Positions 25,894-35,043 of a stretch of 36,936 nucleotides of DNA are shown piece by piece. Origin of the DNA: an uncultured Pseudomonadota bacterium (lineage in GTDB: Bacteria; Pseudomonadota; Alphaproteobacteria; RF32; CAG-239). The stretch covers positions 629-37,564 of the forward strand of contig CASFNB010000001.1 in assembly GCA_949295915.1 (NCBI GenBank), read 5' to 3'. Position numbers and translations under genes: made by a program. Every line of letters begins with the position of its first letter. Positions within the stretch are counted from its first letter, which is position 1. A model generated the notes under the pieces. That model searched no databases and had not been told where the DNA came from. It saw nothing but the letters and a program-made list of their open reading frames with translations.

Positions 25894-25957
25894 TAATACC
25901 CATAAATGATTATATACAGGGAAGTATATACAAAAATTATCAAAATATCCTTAATTA

Positions 25958-26416
25958 TCACTCAAAAGTACTGTAATCCGGCTTATGCATACCTTGCATA
26001 TATTTGGGATCTGTTTGTTTAATCATAATAGCACGTTTAATTTTAGCAATATTAGCTTCTTTATCTTCAGGTTTGTAAGGTTCTGAATGATTATTCCAAA
26101 CGGTTGTCGGCCAATCAGGATCACCTTTTTTGCGGCAAACAATATGAACATGCAATTGCGGACAAAGATTGCCGATGGCCGCCACATTAGTTTGATCATG
26201 GGGGAAATTTTCCGCCATCACTTCTTCGCACAAATCAATTTCGCGCATAAGCTGCAATCTGTCTTCCATACAAAGCCCGAGCATATTTTTAACATTATTG
26301 ATTTTTGGAACCAAAATCACCCAAGGGTAAAGCGCATTATCTTCGAACAAAACTTTACAAAGTTTTAAATCCAAAACAAAATCTTTCTTAGCCAAAGCCG
26401 AAACAAGTTCAAACAT
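25958..26416 (-). CDS. HIT-family hydrolase
   Basis: The protein belongs to the histidine triad superfamily of nucleotide hydrolases or transferases. The start at 26416 (MFELVSALAKKDFVL) has AGAGG 5 bases upstream. The 152-residue product has the family core YPWVILVPKINNVKNM and the motif GNLCPQLHVHIVCRKKGDP, where HVH lies at the active site. The C-terminal extension is charged (NHSEPYKPEDKEANIAKIK). The substrate is not predictable from this sequence. It lies 65 bases upstream of ftsK on the same strand. Confidence 0.88.
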   Translation of the reverse strand: MFELVSALAKKDFVLDLKLCKVLFEDNALYPWVILVPKINNVKNMLGLCMEDRLQLMREIDLCEEVMAENFPHDQTNVAAIGNLCPQLHVHIVCRKKGDPDWPTTVWNNHSEPYKPEDKEANIAKIKRAIMIKQTDPKYMQGMHKPDYSTFE

Positions 26417-26592
26417 TTTAACCTCTCGCATTCAACTTGTTTTTTATCAATATAAAAGAGTTATAGCCTCAATTGATTAATATGTAATTAATAACGATTA
26501 ACGATTCAAGTTTATAAAAGGCTTTAAATACTTGACTTTTTTGTTGTATAAGATAATGCTTTTTTTGATATTAATAATAAGGAAAACAATGA

Positions 26593-27543
26593 ATGACTAG
26601 AGCTTTCGTATTTCCCGGACAAGGTTCACAATTTGTCGGTATGGGAAAAGAGTTGGCTGAAAATTTCAAATCAGCCAAAGAAGTTTTCGAAGAAGTCAAT
26701 GAAGCATTAAATCAAGACTTATTCAAAATTATGGTAGAAGGTCCGGAAGCGGACTTGACAATGACCAGCAACGCACAACCGGCATTGATGGCAAATTCTA
26801 TGGCAGTTGTCAAAGTTTTGGAAAAAGAATTCGGTATCAAACTCAAAGACAAAGCCGCTTTTGTTGCCGGACACTCTTTAGGTGAATATTCCGCCGCATG
26901 CGCTGCCGGTGTTTTCTCATTAACAGACACGGCAAAATTATTGCGCACCCGCGGAGATGCCATGCAAAAAGCCGTTCCTTTGGGTGTCGGCGGTATGGCT
27001 GCCGTTATTGGCTTGAGCGCTGAAAAAGTGCACGAATTGGCTAATGCTTGCGCCGATGCAAACAATGTTTGCGTTTGTGCCAATGATAACTCAGACGGAC
27101 AAATCGTTATCTCCGGACATATGGGCGCCATTGAAAAGGCTGTTGAAATTGCCGGTCCCGAATTTGGTGCCAAACGTTGCTTAAAACTCCCTGTAAGTGC
27201 GCCTTTCCACAGCCCATTGATGAAACCGGCTGCCGAAGTTATGGCCAAGGCTTTACACGAAGTTGAAGCTCATGATGCCAACATTCCGTTAATTGCCAAT
27301 GTTTTGGCTTCAGCCATCAGCAAGAAAGAAGAAATCATCCAACACTTAATCGAACAAGTAACCGGCTCTGTCCGCTGGAGAGAAAGTGTTGCCTATATGA
27401 AAAATAACGGTGTAACCGATGTTATAGAACTCGGCGCCGGTAAAGTTTTGTCAGGTCTTGTAAAAAGATGCGACAAAGAAATTAATGCAATTTCGGTCGG
27501 AACAGCCGCTGAAATTGAAGAATTGGCTAAAAGTTTAATTTAA
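26593..27543 (+). CDS. fabD: malonyl-CoA:ACP transacylase FabD
   Basis: FabD loads malonate from CoA onto acyl carrier protein for fatty acid synthesis. The 316-residue product starts MTRAFVFPGQGSQFVGMGKE. The nucleophile motif is VAGHSLGEYSAACAAG with Ser in GHSLGE, and the catalytic His lies in PVSAPFHSPLMKPAA. QPALMANSMA and VIELGAGKVLSGL are also typical. AAGGAAAA lies about 9 bases before the start. The fabG gene follows 14 bases downstream. A TTGACT (26532-26537) upstream marks the likely promoter, but the matching -10 is unclear. Confidence 0.97.
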   Translation: MTRAFVFPGQGSQFVGMGKELAENFKSAKEVFEEVNEALNQDLFKIMVEGPEADLTMTSNAQPALMANSMAVVKVLEKEFGIKLKDKAAFVAGHSLGEYSAACAAGVFSLTDTAKLLRTRGDAMQKAVPLGVGGMAAVIGLSAEKVHELANACADANNVCVCANDNSDGQIVISGHMGAIEKAVEIAGPEFGAKRCLKLPVSAPFHSPLMKPAAEVMAKALHEVEAHDANIPLIANVLASAISKKEEIIQHLIEQVTGSVRWRESVAYMKNNGVTDVIELGAGKVLSGLVKRCDKEINAISVGTAAEIEELAKSLI

Positions 27544-27557
27544 TAAGGAAAACAAAC

Positions 27558-28295
27558 ATGTTTGAATTACACGATAAAGTAGCTTTGATTACCGGTGCTG
27601 CCGGTGGTTTAGGCGACAAAATTGCTCGTACTTTGCACAAACAAGGCGCAACTTTGGCTTTAACCGATATGCGCGAAGAACCCATGCTCAAGCTCAAAGA
27701 AGAATTGGGTGACCGCGTAGAAGTTTTCACCGCTAACCTGACCAATGCCGAAGATGTAAAAAACTTGGTTGCAAAAGTTGAAGAAAAATTAGGTCGCATT
27801 GACATTTTGGTAAACAATGCCGGCTTGACCAGAGATAATTTGTTTATCCGTATGAGTGATGAAGATTGGCAATTAGTATTGGATGTAAACCTTTCTGCCG
27901 GTTTCAAATTGGCAAAAGCTGCAGTTCGCGGCATGATGAAACGTCGTTTCGGCCGTATCATCGGTATTGCTTCCGTTGTTGGGGTAACCGGAAATGCCGG
28001 TCAAGCCAACTACTCTGCATCCAAAGCCGGAATGATTGCCATGAACAAATGCTTGGCTCAAGAAGTCGGTTCCAGAGGAATTACCGTTAACTCCATTGCC
28101 CCCGGTTTCATCCGCACACCGATGACCGATGTTTTGCCGGATGACGTCAAAGCTGCTTTGCTTGCCAAAATTCCTGAAGGAAAACTCGGCGAAGCTCAAG
28201 ATATCGCTAACGTTGTTGCTTTCTTGGCCTCTGATGAAGCTCAATACATCACCGGCCAAACCATCAACATCAATGGTGGTATGGCTATGATTTAA
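27558..28295 (+). CDS. fabG: 3-oxoacyl-[ACP] reductase FabG
   Basis: FabG is the NADPH-dependent ketoreductase of fatty acid synthesis, a short-chain dehydrogenase. The 245-residue product has the Rossmann motif TGAAGGLG (about 13-20), NNAGLTRDN and the catalytic Ser in IASVVGVTGN. The YxxxK pair is in NYSASKAGM and the C-terminus is ITGQTININGGMAMI. Length and motifs are those of true FabG rather than a general dehydrogenase. It is co-transcribed with fabD. The acpP and fabF genes often found beside them are not here; a terminator follows. Confidence 0.96.
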   Translation: MFELHDKVALITGAAGGLGDKIARTLHKQGATLALTDMREEPMLKLKEELGDRVEVFTANLTNAEDVKNLVAKVEEKLGRIDILVNNAGLTRDNLFIRMSDEDWQLVLDVNLSAGFKLAKAAVRGMMKRRFGRIIGIASVVGVTGNAGQANYSASKAGMIAMNKCLAQEVGSRGITVNSIAPGFIRTPMTDVLPDDVKAALLAKIPEGKLGEAQDIANVVAFLASDEAQYITGQTININGGMAMI

Positions 28296-28318
28296 GGTTT
28301 TATACCATAACATAACAC

Positions 28319-28355
28319 AAAAAGCACTTGCTCAAAAAAAGAACAAGTGCTTTTT
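28319..28355. terminator. bidirectional terminator between fabG and the GNAT gene
   Basis: The stem AAAAGCACTTG / CAAGTGCTTTT (about 28320-28330/28344-28354) is perfect, has a 13-base loop and a T8 run follows on the plus strand. It lies 24 bases after the fabG stop and abuts the stop codon of the convergent acetyltransferase gene. Confidence 0.92.
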
Positions 28356-28356
28356 T

Positions 28357-28857
28357 TTATACTTTCAAAAAACAAAAACAATCTTCTTTTAAGACAAAAC
28401 CGTCATCTTCTTGTTTTTTTGCATATTCCGGCTTAAGAATTCCGCCCTTTTTGAGATAAAAATTTTTAGCTCTTTGGTTTCCTTGAAGAGCAAATAAATA
28501 AAAATCATCATTAACCTCTTTGGCAAAAGCTTTTAAGAGAGCCGAACCATAACCGCGATTCTGTTCGGATTCGGCAATATATAAAGCATATAATTCAAAA
28601 TTAAGATGAATTTTCTCATCTCTGGCTTTCCCGCCCCAAACAAAACCGGTGACGATTCCCTCATCATTTTCAGCCACCAAAATAATATATTTTTTCTCTT
28701 TAATCCGATTCTCCCAGCGCAAAACTTTTTCTTTGGAAAAAGCTCTTTTTTGCAAAATTTGTTGAGGAATTAGATTCGCATAAGTCTGCTGCCAAGATTC
28801 GCAATGAATTTTAGCAATGGAAAAAACATCAAAAAGCTCTGCATAACGTATTTTCAT
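28357..28857 (-). CDS. GNAT-family N-acetyltransferase
   Basis: This is a 166-residue acetyltransferase of unknown substrate. The start at 28857 (MKIRYAELFDVFSIAKIHCE) has GAGGAA upstream with proper spacing; the longer in-frame version from 28887 adds 10 residues before this site. The acetyl-CoA-binding loop is ESEQNRGYGSALLKAF (about 103-118), preceded by the beta-strand ELYALYIA. ALQGNQRAKNFYLKKGG is the usual motif B. It is a single gene convergent with fabG. Small-molecule substrates are most likely. Confidence 0.9.
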   Translation of the reverse strand: MKIRYAELFDVFSIAKIHCESWQQTYANLIPQQILQKRAFSKEKVLRWENRIKEKKYIILVAENDEGIVTGFVWGGKARDEKIHLNFELYALYIAESEQNRGYGSALLKAFAKEVNDDFYLFALQGNQRAKNFYLKKGGILKPEYAKKQEDDGFVLKEDCFCFLKV

Positions 28858-28956
28858 GATTGATTCCTCAAAAAAATATTGATTCATTTATAAATAAAGG
28901 TATGTTACTAACCATATATGCGTAAAATGGTATAAAAAAGATAAAAAAACCGCGGT

Positions 28957-30090
28957 ATGAAAAAATTAAACCGATATATAATCAGACAAATATTAGTGGG
29001 CTTTTTGCTGGTTACATTTTCATTAATGTCCATTATTTGGCTGACACAGTCTTTGCGCTTTGTTGAATTGATAACCAACAAAGGTATTCCCGTGAGCATA
29101 TTTGCGCAACTTACTTCATTGCTTATGCCGCGTATCTTTACCATTCTGGCACCGATAGCCGTATTTGCCGCCGTTTTGTTTGTATATAATCGCATGCTTT
29201 CCGACCGTGAACTGGTTATCATGAAGTCGGCAGGCATAAGCCCTATGCAATGTGCCGTTCCAGCCATTATTTTTGGTTTATTAATGTCCTTCTTTAACAT
29301 TTTTGTATATAACTATGGTATTCCGTGGTCTGAAAGACAATTCAGCGAACTACAATGGAAAGTAAAGAATGACGTATCTCATCTCATGCTCAGAGAAGGA
29401 GAATTTACAACGTTACAAAACGGTCTGACCGTTTTCATCACCACACATGAAAAAGACGGCTCCATCTCAGGAATTATGGTTAATGATGAAAGAAACCCTG
29501 CCACAAAAATAACACTTTCGGCAGAAAAAGGACGAATTATATACACGGACAAAGGACCAAAAATCATTATGATTAACGGTGCTCGTCAAGAAATTGATAA
29601 AAAAAGCCAACAGTTTACCTCTATATCTTTTGCCAGATATTCGGTAGATTTCGGCATGCAGGGAAGCAGTCGTAAAAAAGAAGCCGGTGTCAGAGAAAGA
29701 AGTTTGGAAGAACTTTTAAGTGCGCGAAGCAATCCCAATTTAGATAAAAAAGAAGCCAACCGCTATTTTGTTGAAGGCAATCGTCGCTTGCTCAATCCTT
29801 TCTTCAATCTGCTGTTTGCCGTTTTGGCATGTACCGGTTTGCTTTGCGGAAATTTCAACCGCCGCGGTCAAACCAAAATTATATCCATTTCCGTAACCTT
29901 AATGATCATCATTTTAGCTTTAGATTTATCTTTAACCAACATTGCCGTTAACAACATATCTTTATTGTCCTTAATTTATGCCAACCTATTATTACCGCTT
30001 TTTGCCTGCATATATTTATTACTTTTCTACAACCCAACAATGTTTTGCCGCAAAAAAAACGTTCCTGAAGAGGTCTTAAATCATGATTAG
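28957..30090 (+). CDS. lptF: LPS export permease LptF (YjgP/YjgQ family)
   Basis: LptF is an inner-membrane permease of the LptB2FG complex that extracts lipopolysaccharide. The 377-residue product starts MKKLNRYIIRQILVGFLLVT, with a transmembrane helix directly after the amphipathic start. Further helices lie at about 48-75 and 98-120. The periplasmic beta-jellyroll covers about 130-270, and three C-terminal helices begin near PFFNLLFAVLACTGLL. SDRELVIMKSAGISPMQ is the conserved coupling loop. It overlaps lptD by 8 bases. The partner permease LptG, often adjacent, is not in this window. Choice of LptF over LptG rests on resemblance to the first gene of such operons. Confidence 0.88.
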   Translation: MKKLNRYIIRQILVGFLLVTFSLMSIIWLTQSLRFVELITNKGIPVSIFAQLTSLLMPRIFTILAPIAVFAAVLFVYNRMLSDRELVIMKSAGISPMQCAVPAIIFGLLMSFFNIFVYNYGIPWSERQFSELQWKVKNDVSHLMLREGEFTTLQNGLTVFITTHEKDGSISGIMVNDERNPATKITLSAEKGRIIYTDKGPKIIMINGARQEIDKKSQQFTSISFARYSVDFGMQGSSRKKEAGVRERSLEELLSARSNPNLDKKEANRYFVEGNRRLLNPFFNLLFAVLACTGLLCGNFNRRGQTKIISISVTLMIIILALDLSLTNIAVNNISLLSLIYANLLLPLFACIYLLLFYNPTMFCRKKNVPEEVLNHD

Positions 30091-32353
30091 ACCAACAATC
30101 GGTAAATATTGTTTTTTGCTATCTCTATTGCTTGGAGCTAATGATGTACACTCACAAGAGTTTGTTTACAATACAACCGATGCCGGTGTTGTTCTCAACA
30201 ATTCAGATGTAGAAACTCTCCCGAAAGCAACATTGGAACCGCTCAATTTGGCAGATGCCGCCAACATTGTAAAGCCTCAAGTTGAAGAAGAAGAACAAGA
30301 CATTTATTTTAGCGCCAATGAATTGCAAAATGACCAACAATTACAAACTATTACAGCCGTTGGAGATGTCAATATTGTCCGCGACAATCTAACCGTCAAA
30401 GCTGATAAAATTGTCTATAATCAAAAAGACGATGTTGTTACGGCAGTTGGCAACGTAGTTTTACTTAACGAAGATGGTACTGTTGTCTTCTCTGACTATG
30501 TTGTTTTATCAGACAAAATGCAAGAAGGAGAAATGGAAAACATCAAAATCATCATGAAAGATAAAAGTCAGGTTGCTGCCAGCAAAGTGATAAAATATGC
30601 CAATGATGATAAAGAAATGGAAAATGCTGTTTATTCTCCTTGTGATGTCTGCACCGGAAAAGATCCTTTATGGCAACTCAAAGCAAAAAAAATCTCTCAT
30701 GATGCAAAAAATAAAAATGTATATTATAATCACGCATTTTTAGAGTTAAAAGGTGTACCGGTGTTTTATACGCCGTTCTTATCGCATCCTGACCCCACGG
30801 TTAAACGCCGTTCCGGTTTTTTAATTCCGAACATTGCCAGCAGCTCATATTTAGGCGCTTTTCTTCAACCTAAATATTTTTGGAATATATCTGACCACGA
30901 AGACTTATTCTTAGACCCCATTTTTTCTACAGACAAAGGATTAATTTTAAGCGGAAAATATAATAAATATCTTTATCGTGGAGAGTTAAGTGCCGAAGGA
31001 AGCTTTATGCGAGACGACGATAAAGATGAAACAAGAGGAAATATTTTTGCTAAAGGTAGATACGAAGTTAATGATTATTGGGTAGCCGATATGGATATTA
31101 ACTATGCCTCGGACAGAAATTATCTCAAAGATATGAACTTAGATAAACAAGATGATGCTTGGCTCACTTCTAGTTTGAAAATGCAAGGTTTTGACAACAG
31201 AAACTACGCATCTATCGAAAGCTATTACTATCAGCTTTTGAGTTATGATATGAAAGAGTATGATGAGCCTTTGGTTTTACCGTTAATGAACTATGAAAAC
31301 ATCAGCGACGTCGGACCGTACGGAGCTTATACCAAAACCAACTTGAACTTTGCCTCCATTTATCGAGAAGAAGAAACCAACACACAACGTTTCTCAATGA
31401 TAAATTCATGGGTTTTACCTTACACAAGTCCTTATGGCGAAAAATACCGCATGGTAGCATCTGTAAAGTCAGATTTATATTATGTTGATAATTATATCAA
31501 CCCCGAAGGAGAAGAATTTACTGGCGGCGTTGCCAGAGTTTTCCCGCAATTGGGATTAGAATGGAAATTGCCGTTCATCCGAGCAAGCGAAACATCTCGT
31601 CAAATTTTGGAACCGACGGTTGTTGCTGTATTGGCGCCGAATGACAGTAACAAAACAGATAAAATCCCGAATGAAGACAGCCAAGACTTTGAACTTGACG
31701 ATTCTAACGTTTTGGATATTGACCGTTATGCCGGATATGACCGCAACGATACCGGAAGCCGCATCAGTTATGGTTTTAACTGGAGTTCTTACGGAGATAT
31801 CACCGGTCGAACCTCTGCTTTCTTAGCCCAAAGCTATTACTTTGACCGAAATGAATCTGTCAACAATACCAGTTCCTATGATTTTGAAGAAAAAGAAGGT
31901 CATTTAAGCGACTACGTTGGTCGTATTTATGCCAGCCCGAGTGATTATTTTGACTTAAACTATCGTTTCCGAATTGACAAAGATGATTTTGAGCTCACAT
32001 ATAGTGAACTTTCAACCACAATCGGTCCGGACATATTGAATGCTTATATTTCATATATATATTTACAAGATAATAACAATTCATCTTTATTGGAAAACAG
32101 TGAGAGAAAAGAACTTTATACGGCATTAAGAAGCAAGTTGACCAAAGATTGGAGCATCAGCATATACAATCGTCAAGATTTGACTGATAACGGCGGTTCT
32201 TTAGAATATGGTGGTGATTTAATTTACGAAGATGAATGCGCAGCACTCATTTTGTACCTAAAACGAGACAATTCAAGTGATCCGGAATATGATGGAGATT
32301 TTGAGTTCGGAGCAAACTTCTTGTTAAAAACACTTGGCGGAACAAGTAAATAA
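30083..32353 (+). CDS. lptD: LPS assembly outer-membrane protein LptD
   Basis: LptD is the outer-membrane barrel that, with LptE, places lipopolysaccharide in the outer leaflet. The 756-residue product has a signal peptide (MIRPTIGKYCFLLSLLLGAN, cleavage near VHS-QEF). The OstA jellyroll spans about 70-190 (LTVKADKIVYNQKDDVVTAV, then GNVVLLNEDGT) and is followed by the barrel. VFYTPFLSHPDPTVKRRSGF and LIPN are the family hallmark. Cysteines are at YSPCDVCTGKDP and near the C-terminus (EDECAAL), which could form the disulfides seen in other LptD proteins. Translationally coupled to lptF; surA-like gene follows 11-14 bases later. Confidence 0.95.
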   Translation: MIRPTIGKYCFLLSLLLGANDVHSQEFVYNTTDAGVVLNNSDVETLPKATLEPLNLADAANIVKPQVEEEEQDIYFSANELQNDQQLQTITAVGDVNIVRDNLTVKADKIVYNQKDDVVTAVGNVVLLNEDGTVVFSDYVVLSDKMQEGEMENIKIIMKDKSQVAASKVIKYANDDKEMENAVYSPCDVCTGKDPLWQLKAKKISHDAKNKNVYYNHAFLELKGVPVFYTPFLSHPDPTVKRRSGFLIPNIASSSYLGAFLQPKYFWNISDHEDLFLDPIFSTDKGLILSGKYNKYLYRGELSAEGSFMRDDDKDETRGNIFAKGRYEVNDYWVADMDINYASDRNYLKDMNLDKQDDAWLTSSLKMQGFDNRNYASIESYYYQLLSYDMKEYDEPLVLPLMNYENISDVGPYGAYTKTNLNFASIYREEETNTQRFSMINSWVLPYTSPYGEKYRMVASVKSDLYYVDNYINPEGEEFTGGVARVFPQLGLEWKLPFIRASETSRQILEPTVVAVLAPNDSNKTDKIPNEDSQDFELDDSNVLDIDRYAGYDRNDTGSRISYGFNWSSYGDITGRTSAFLAQSYYFDRNESVNNTSSYDFEEKEGHLSDYVGRIYASPSDYFDLNYRFRIDKDDFELTYSELSTTIGPDILNAYISYIYLQDNNNSSLLENSERKELYTALRSKLTKDWSISIYNRQDLTDNGGSLEYGGDLIYEDECAALILYLKRDNSSDPEYDGDFEFGANFLLKTLGGTSK

Positions 32354-32367
32354 GAAAGGAGATTATG

Positions 32368-33288
32368 ATGAAAAAATTTTTAGTCTTATTAAGCTTAAGT
32401 TTAAGCCTCATCAGCCACAATGCACAAGCACAAAGTTCTGTAAAAATAGCCGCGCTTGTCAATGGCGAAATAATCTCCAATCAAGACATTCAGAACCGTA
32501 TCAATTCATTTCTGATGACCTCCCAAATTCCCTTAAATGCCCAAACCAAAGGAATGATTGTGCAAAAGGTTATACACTCTGCCGTTGACGAAAAAATAAA
32601 GCTCCAAGCTGCGGAAAAAGCCGGAATAAATATCACGGAAAAGGATATAAATACCGCCATTGCCAATTTTGAAAAAAGCAACAAAATTCCCAATGGTGAA
32701 TTAAAAAACATATTAAAACAAGCAAAAGTCAGTGAAAAAAGCTTTCGCGAACAAATGAAAGCCGATTTGGCATGGGTTCGCTTTTTGAAAAGCAAATTAC
32801 AGCTAGAAGGAAATATAACTCAAAGCGAAATAGAAAATGCTTTGGCTGAAGCAAAAAAAGACTTAAATACGCCCAAATACCAAATCTCGGAAATTTTTGT
32901 AAAAAAAGCTAAAGCTAAAGATATTCAAGACTTGGTAGAAAATTTAAGAAAAGACCCACGTTTTGAGCTTTATGCCATGAAATTTTCCGATAGTCCGAGT
33001 GCTGCCAAAGGCGGAAATTTAGGCTGGGTTAATCAAGGCAAACTCCCCGAAAAATTAGAAACCGTTATTTTGGGATTGAAAGAAGGAGAGATCAGCGATG
33101 CTATTTTGCTCAATGACGGTTATTATATCATTCGCTTAAATCAAAAATTTAATCCGAAAAAAGATAAACCGACCATGCCGAATAAAGAAGAAATCAAAAA
33201 TTATTTAACCAACCAAAAATTAGAAACATTGGCTCAAAAATATTTGCAAGACTTAAGACAACAAGCCGTTATTGAAATCAGAAACTAA
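32368..33288 (+). CDS. surA: SurA-like periplasmic peptidyl-prolyl isomerase/chaperone
   Basis: This is a periplasmic chaperone that helps outer-membrane proteins such as LptD fold. GGAG lies 6 bases before the ATG at 32368 but only 3 before the ATG at 32365, so 32368 is chosen. The 306-residue product has a signal peptide (MKKFLVLLSLSLSLISHNAQ, cleavage after AQA) and a SurA N-terminal helical domain (ALVNGEIISNQDIQNRINSF). One parvulin domain follows (PKYQISEIFVKKAK, FSDSPSAAKGGNLGW, VILGLKEGEISDAI). E. coli SurA has two parvulin domains, so this is the short form. rsmA starts 2 bases later. Confidence 0.85.
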   Translation: MKKFLVLLSLSLSLISHNAQAQSSVKIAALVNGEIISNQDIQNRINSFLMTSQIPLNAQTKGMIVQKVIHSAVDEKIKLQAAEKAGINITEKDINTAIANFEKSNKIPNGELKNILKQAKVSEKSFREQMKADLAWVRFLKSKLQLEGNITQSEIENALAEAKKDLNTPKYQISEIFVKKAKAKDIQDLVENLRKDPRFELYAMKFSDSPSAAKGGNLGWVNQGKLPEKLETVILGLKEGEISDAILLNDGYYIIRLNQKFNPKKDKPTMPNKEEIKNYLTNQKLETLAQKYLQDLRQQAVIEIRN

Positions 33289-33289
33289 A

Positions 33290-34144
33290 ATGACCGATTT
33301 AGCAAAAAAAATAGACGAGCTGCCGAGTTTAAGAGAAACAGTGGAAATGCACGGACTAATGGCGAAAAAAGCCTTAGGACAGAACTTTTTGTTGGATAGA
33401 AATATCACGGACAAAATCATCAACACCTCTTTAGCAAAGCAAAACAAACCTGATTTCAGCGGCGAACATATCTTTGAGGTTGGTCCCGGTCCGGGAGGAC
33501 TGACACGCTCTGTTTTACGCCGCAACCCAGAAAAATTGACCGTTGTTGAGATGGATGACCGTTGCATTGAGATTATGCAAGAAATCAGAGAAAAAGTCGG
33601 CGAAAAGAGGCTTGAAATCATCAATGGCGATGCCATGAAACAAGATTTTTCTCAGTTTGAGGGTAATACTAAAAACATCGTTAGTAATCTGCCATATAAT
33701 ATTTCCGTACCTTTGCTGGTCGGTTGGCTGAAACAAATTGAAAATTTTGACAGTTTGACCTTAATGTTTCAAAAAGAAGTGGCTGACAGAATTTGTGCGC
33801 CGACATGCTGCAAAGACTATGGTCGTATTTCCATTCTTTCTCAACTTCTGTGCAAAATTGAGCGCTTGTTTGACATCAATCCCAACTGTTTTGTACCGGC
33901 ACCAAAAATTTGGTCCACCGTAGTTTTGTTCCGTCCCCTTCATGCCGACATCAATAATGAACTTTTGGAAAAGGTAGAAAAACTAACCACACAAGCCTTC
34001 AGCCAGCGTCGTAAGATGATTCGCCAAAGTTTGAAATCGGTTAAAGGATTGGAAGAAAAATGCGCTTCTTTGGGGCTGGATTTAACCTTGCGTGCCGAGC
34101 AAATCACACCGGAACAATATTTGGAGCTTGCTAAATTACTTTAA
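33290..34144 (+). CDS. rsmA: 16S rRNA dimethyladenosine transferase RsmA (KsgA)
   Basis: RsmA dimethylates A1518 and A1519 (E. coli numbering) of 16S rRNA late in 30S assembly. The start at 33290 (MTDLAKKIDELPSLRETVEM) is preferred to an in-frame ATG at 33272 because it lies just beyond the surA stop codon. The 284-residue product has KKALGQNFLLDRNITDKI, the SAM motif IFEVGPGPGGLTRSVL (about 62-77), VVEMDDRC and the catalytic IVSNLPYNISVPLL. A C-terminal AFSQRRKMIRQSLK follows. The usual alphaproteobacterial pdxA between surA and rsmA is absent. Its last codons overlap the 3' end of the convergent xerD by 9 bases. Confidence 0.97.
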   Translation: MTDLAKKIDELPSLRETVEMHGLMAKKALGQNFLLDRNITDKIINTSLAKQNKPDFSGEHIFEVGPGPGGLTRSVLRRNPEKLTVVEMDDRCIEIMQEIREKVGEKRLEIINGDAMKQDFSQFEGNTKNIVSNLPYNISVPLLVGWLKQIENFDSLTLMFQKEVADRICAPTCCKDYGRISILSQLLCKIERLFDINPNCFVPAPKIWSTVVLFRPLHADINNELLEKVEKLTTQAFSQRRKMIRQSLKSVKGLEEKCASLGLDLTLRAEQITPEQYLELAKLL

Positions 34145-35041
34145 GCGGCTTAACGGGTGCAAACGCTTAACCGTATCAATCAATTTTTCCGAAGTAATAT
34201 GGGTGTAAATTTCGGTTGTGGAAATATCTTCATGCCCGAGCATTTTTTGCACACTGCGCAAATCCGCATCATGATTAAGCAAGCGAGTGGCAAAAGTGTG
34301 GCGCAGAACGTGCGGAGAAATTTTTTCAGGCGAAATACCGGCTTCGGCAGCAATCTCTTTTAGCGCCATAAAAAAGGCCTCTCTGGTCATATGTCCTGAA
34401 GATGATGTAAGAGAAGGAAAAAGCCAGATGGATTTTCGCCCACCGCGAATAAAATTATCACGATAGGTTGTATAATCCAATACGGATTCTATTGCCTCAT
34501 CGGAAATCGGAATAAGGCGTTCTTTGCTACCCTTACCTCTGACTAAAATTTCTTTTTTATCAAAATTAATGCAGTTTTCAGGTAGTCCGACAAGCTCGGA
34601 AACGCGCAAACCGCAAGCTGACATCAAAACCAACATCACGGCCAAGCGACGTGCGTGCATTCCTTCTTTGCTTTGCGCCGTATCAATCAGACGCTTAAGT
34701 TCAACTTCCGTTAAGAACTTAGGTAATGGCTTTTCTTGTTTGGGAGCCATGAGATAAGCCGTAGGATTCTCTTTGATTTCTTTTTCGGAAAAAAGAAATT
34801 TAAAAAATTCTTTTAATGCCGAGATTTTGCGAGCAATACTTTTGGGAGCATAATTCATGCGGCTGAGTTTTTGCACATATTGATAAACATCATTATCCGT
34901 GACATTTGCCATATCAGAAACGGTAACGATTGCCAGAAACTGCTCTAAATCACGCTGATAATTTTCAATCGTATTCTGTGAGGCACCGCGTTCGGCAACC
35001 ATCATGGCCAAAAAGCTTTCGAGTAATGCTCCCGCCGACAT
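34136..35041 (-). CDS. xerD: site-specific tyrosine recombinase XerD
   Basis: XerC/XerD recombinases resolve chromosome dimers at dif under FtsK control. The 301-residue product has an N-terminal SAM-like core-binding domain (SFLAMMVAERGASQNTIENY), then the catalytic set: Arg in SACGLRVSELVGL, Lys in GKGSKERLIPI, and His-Arg in SPHVLRHTFATRLL. LGHEDISTTEIYTH holds the nucleophilic Tyr. XerD rather than XerC is the better match by overall pattern, but the two are hard to separate by eye. It follows the small membrane protein gene by 2 bases and overlaps rsmA tail-to-tail. Confidence 0.88.
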   Translation of the reverse strand: MSAGALLESFLAMMVAERGASQNTIENYQRDLEQFLAIVTVSDMANVTDNDVYQYVQKLSRMNYAPKSIARKISALKEFFKFLFSEKEIKENPTAYLMAPKQEKPLPKFLTEVELKRLIDTAQSKEGMHARRLAVMLVLMSACGLRVSELVGLPENCINFDKKEILVRGKGSKERLIPISDEAIESVLDYTTYRDNFIRGGRKSIWLFPSLTSSSGHMTREAFFMALKEIAAEAGISPEKISPHVLRHTFATRLLNHDADLRSVQKMLGHEDISTTEIYTHITSEKLIDTVKRLHPLSRLK

Positions 35042-35043
35042 GA

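Noticed and set aside
26589..26600. Three-codon frame (ATG AAT GAC TAG) overlapping the fabD start
   Set aside because: Its spacing to the AAGGA site is acceptable, but such overlaps arise easily and nothing else supports a regulatory role.
11947..35041. Defence island or prophage centred on AddAB and the tyrosine recombinase
   Set aside because: AddAB and XerD are core housekeeping genes with standard neighbours; no phage, integrase-att or restriction genes are visible.
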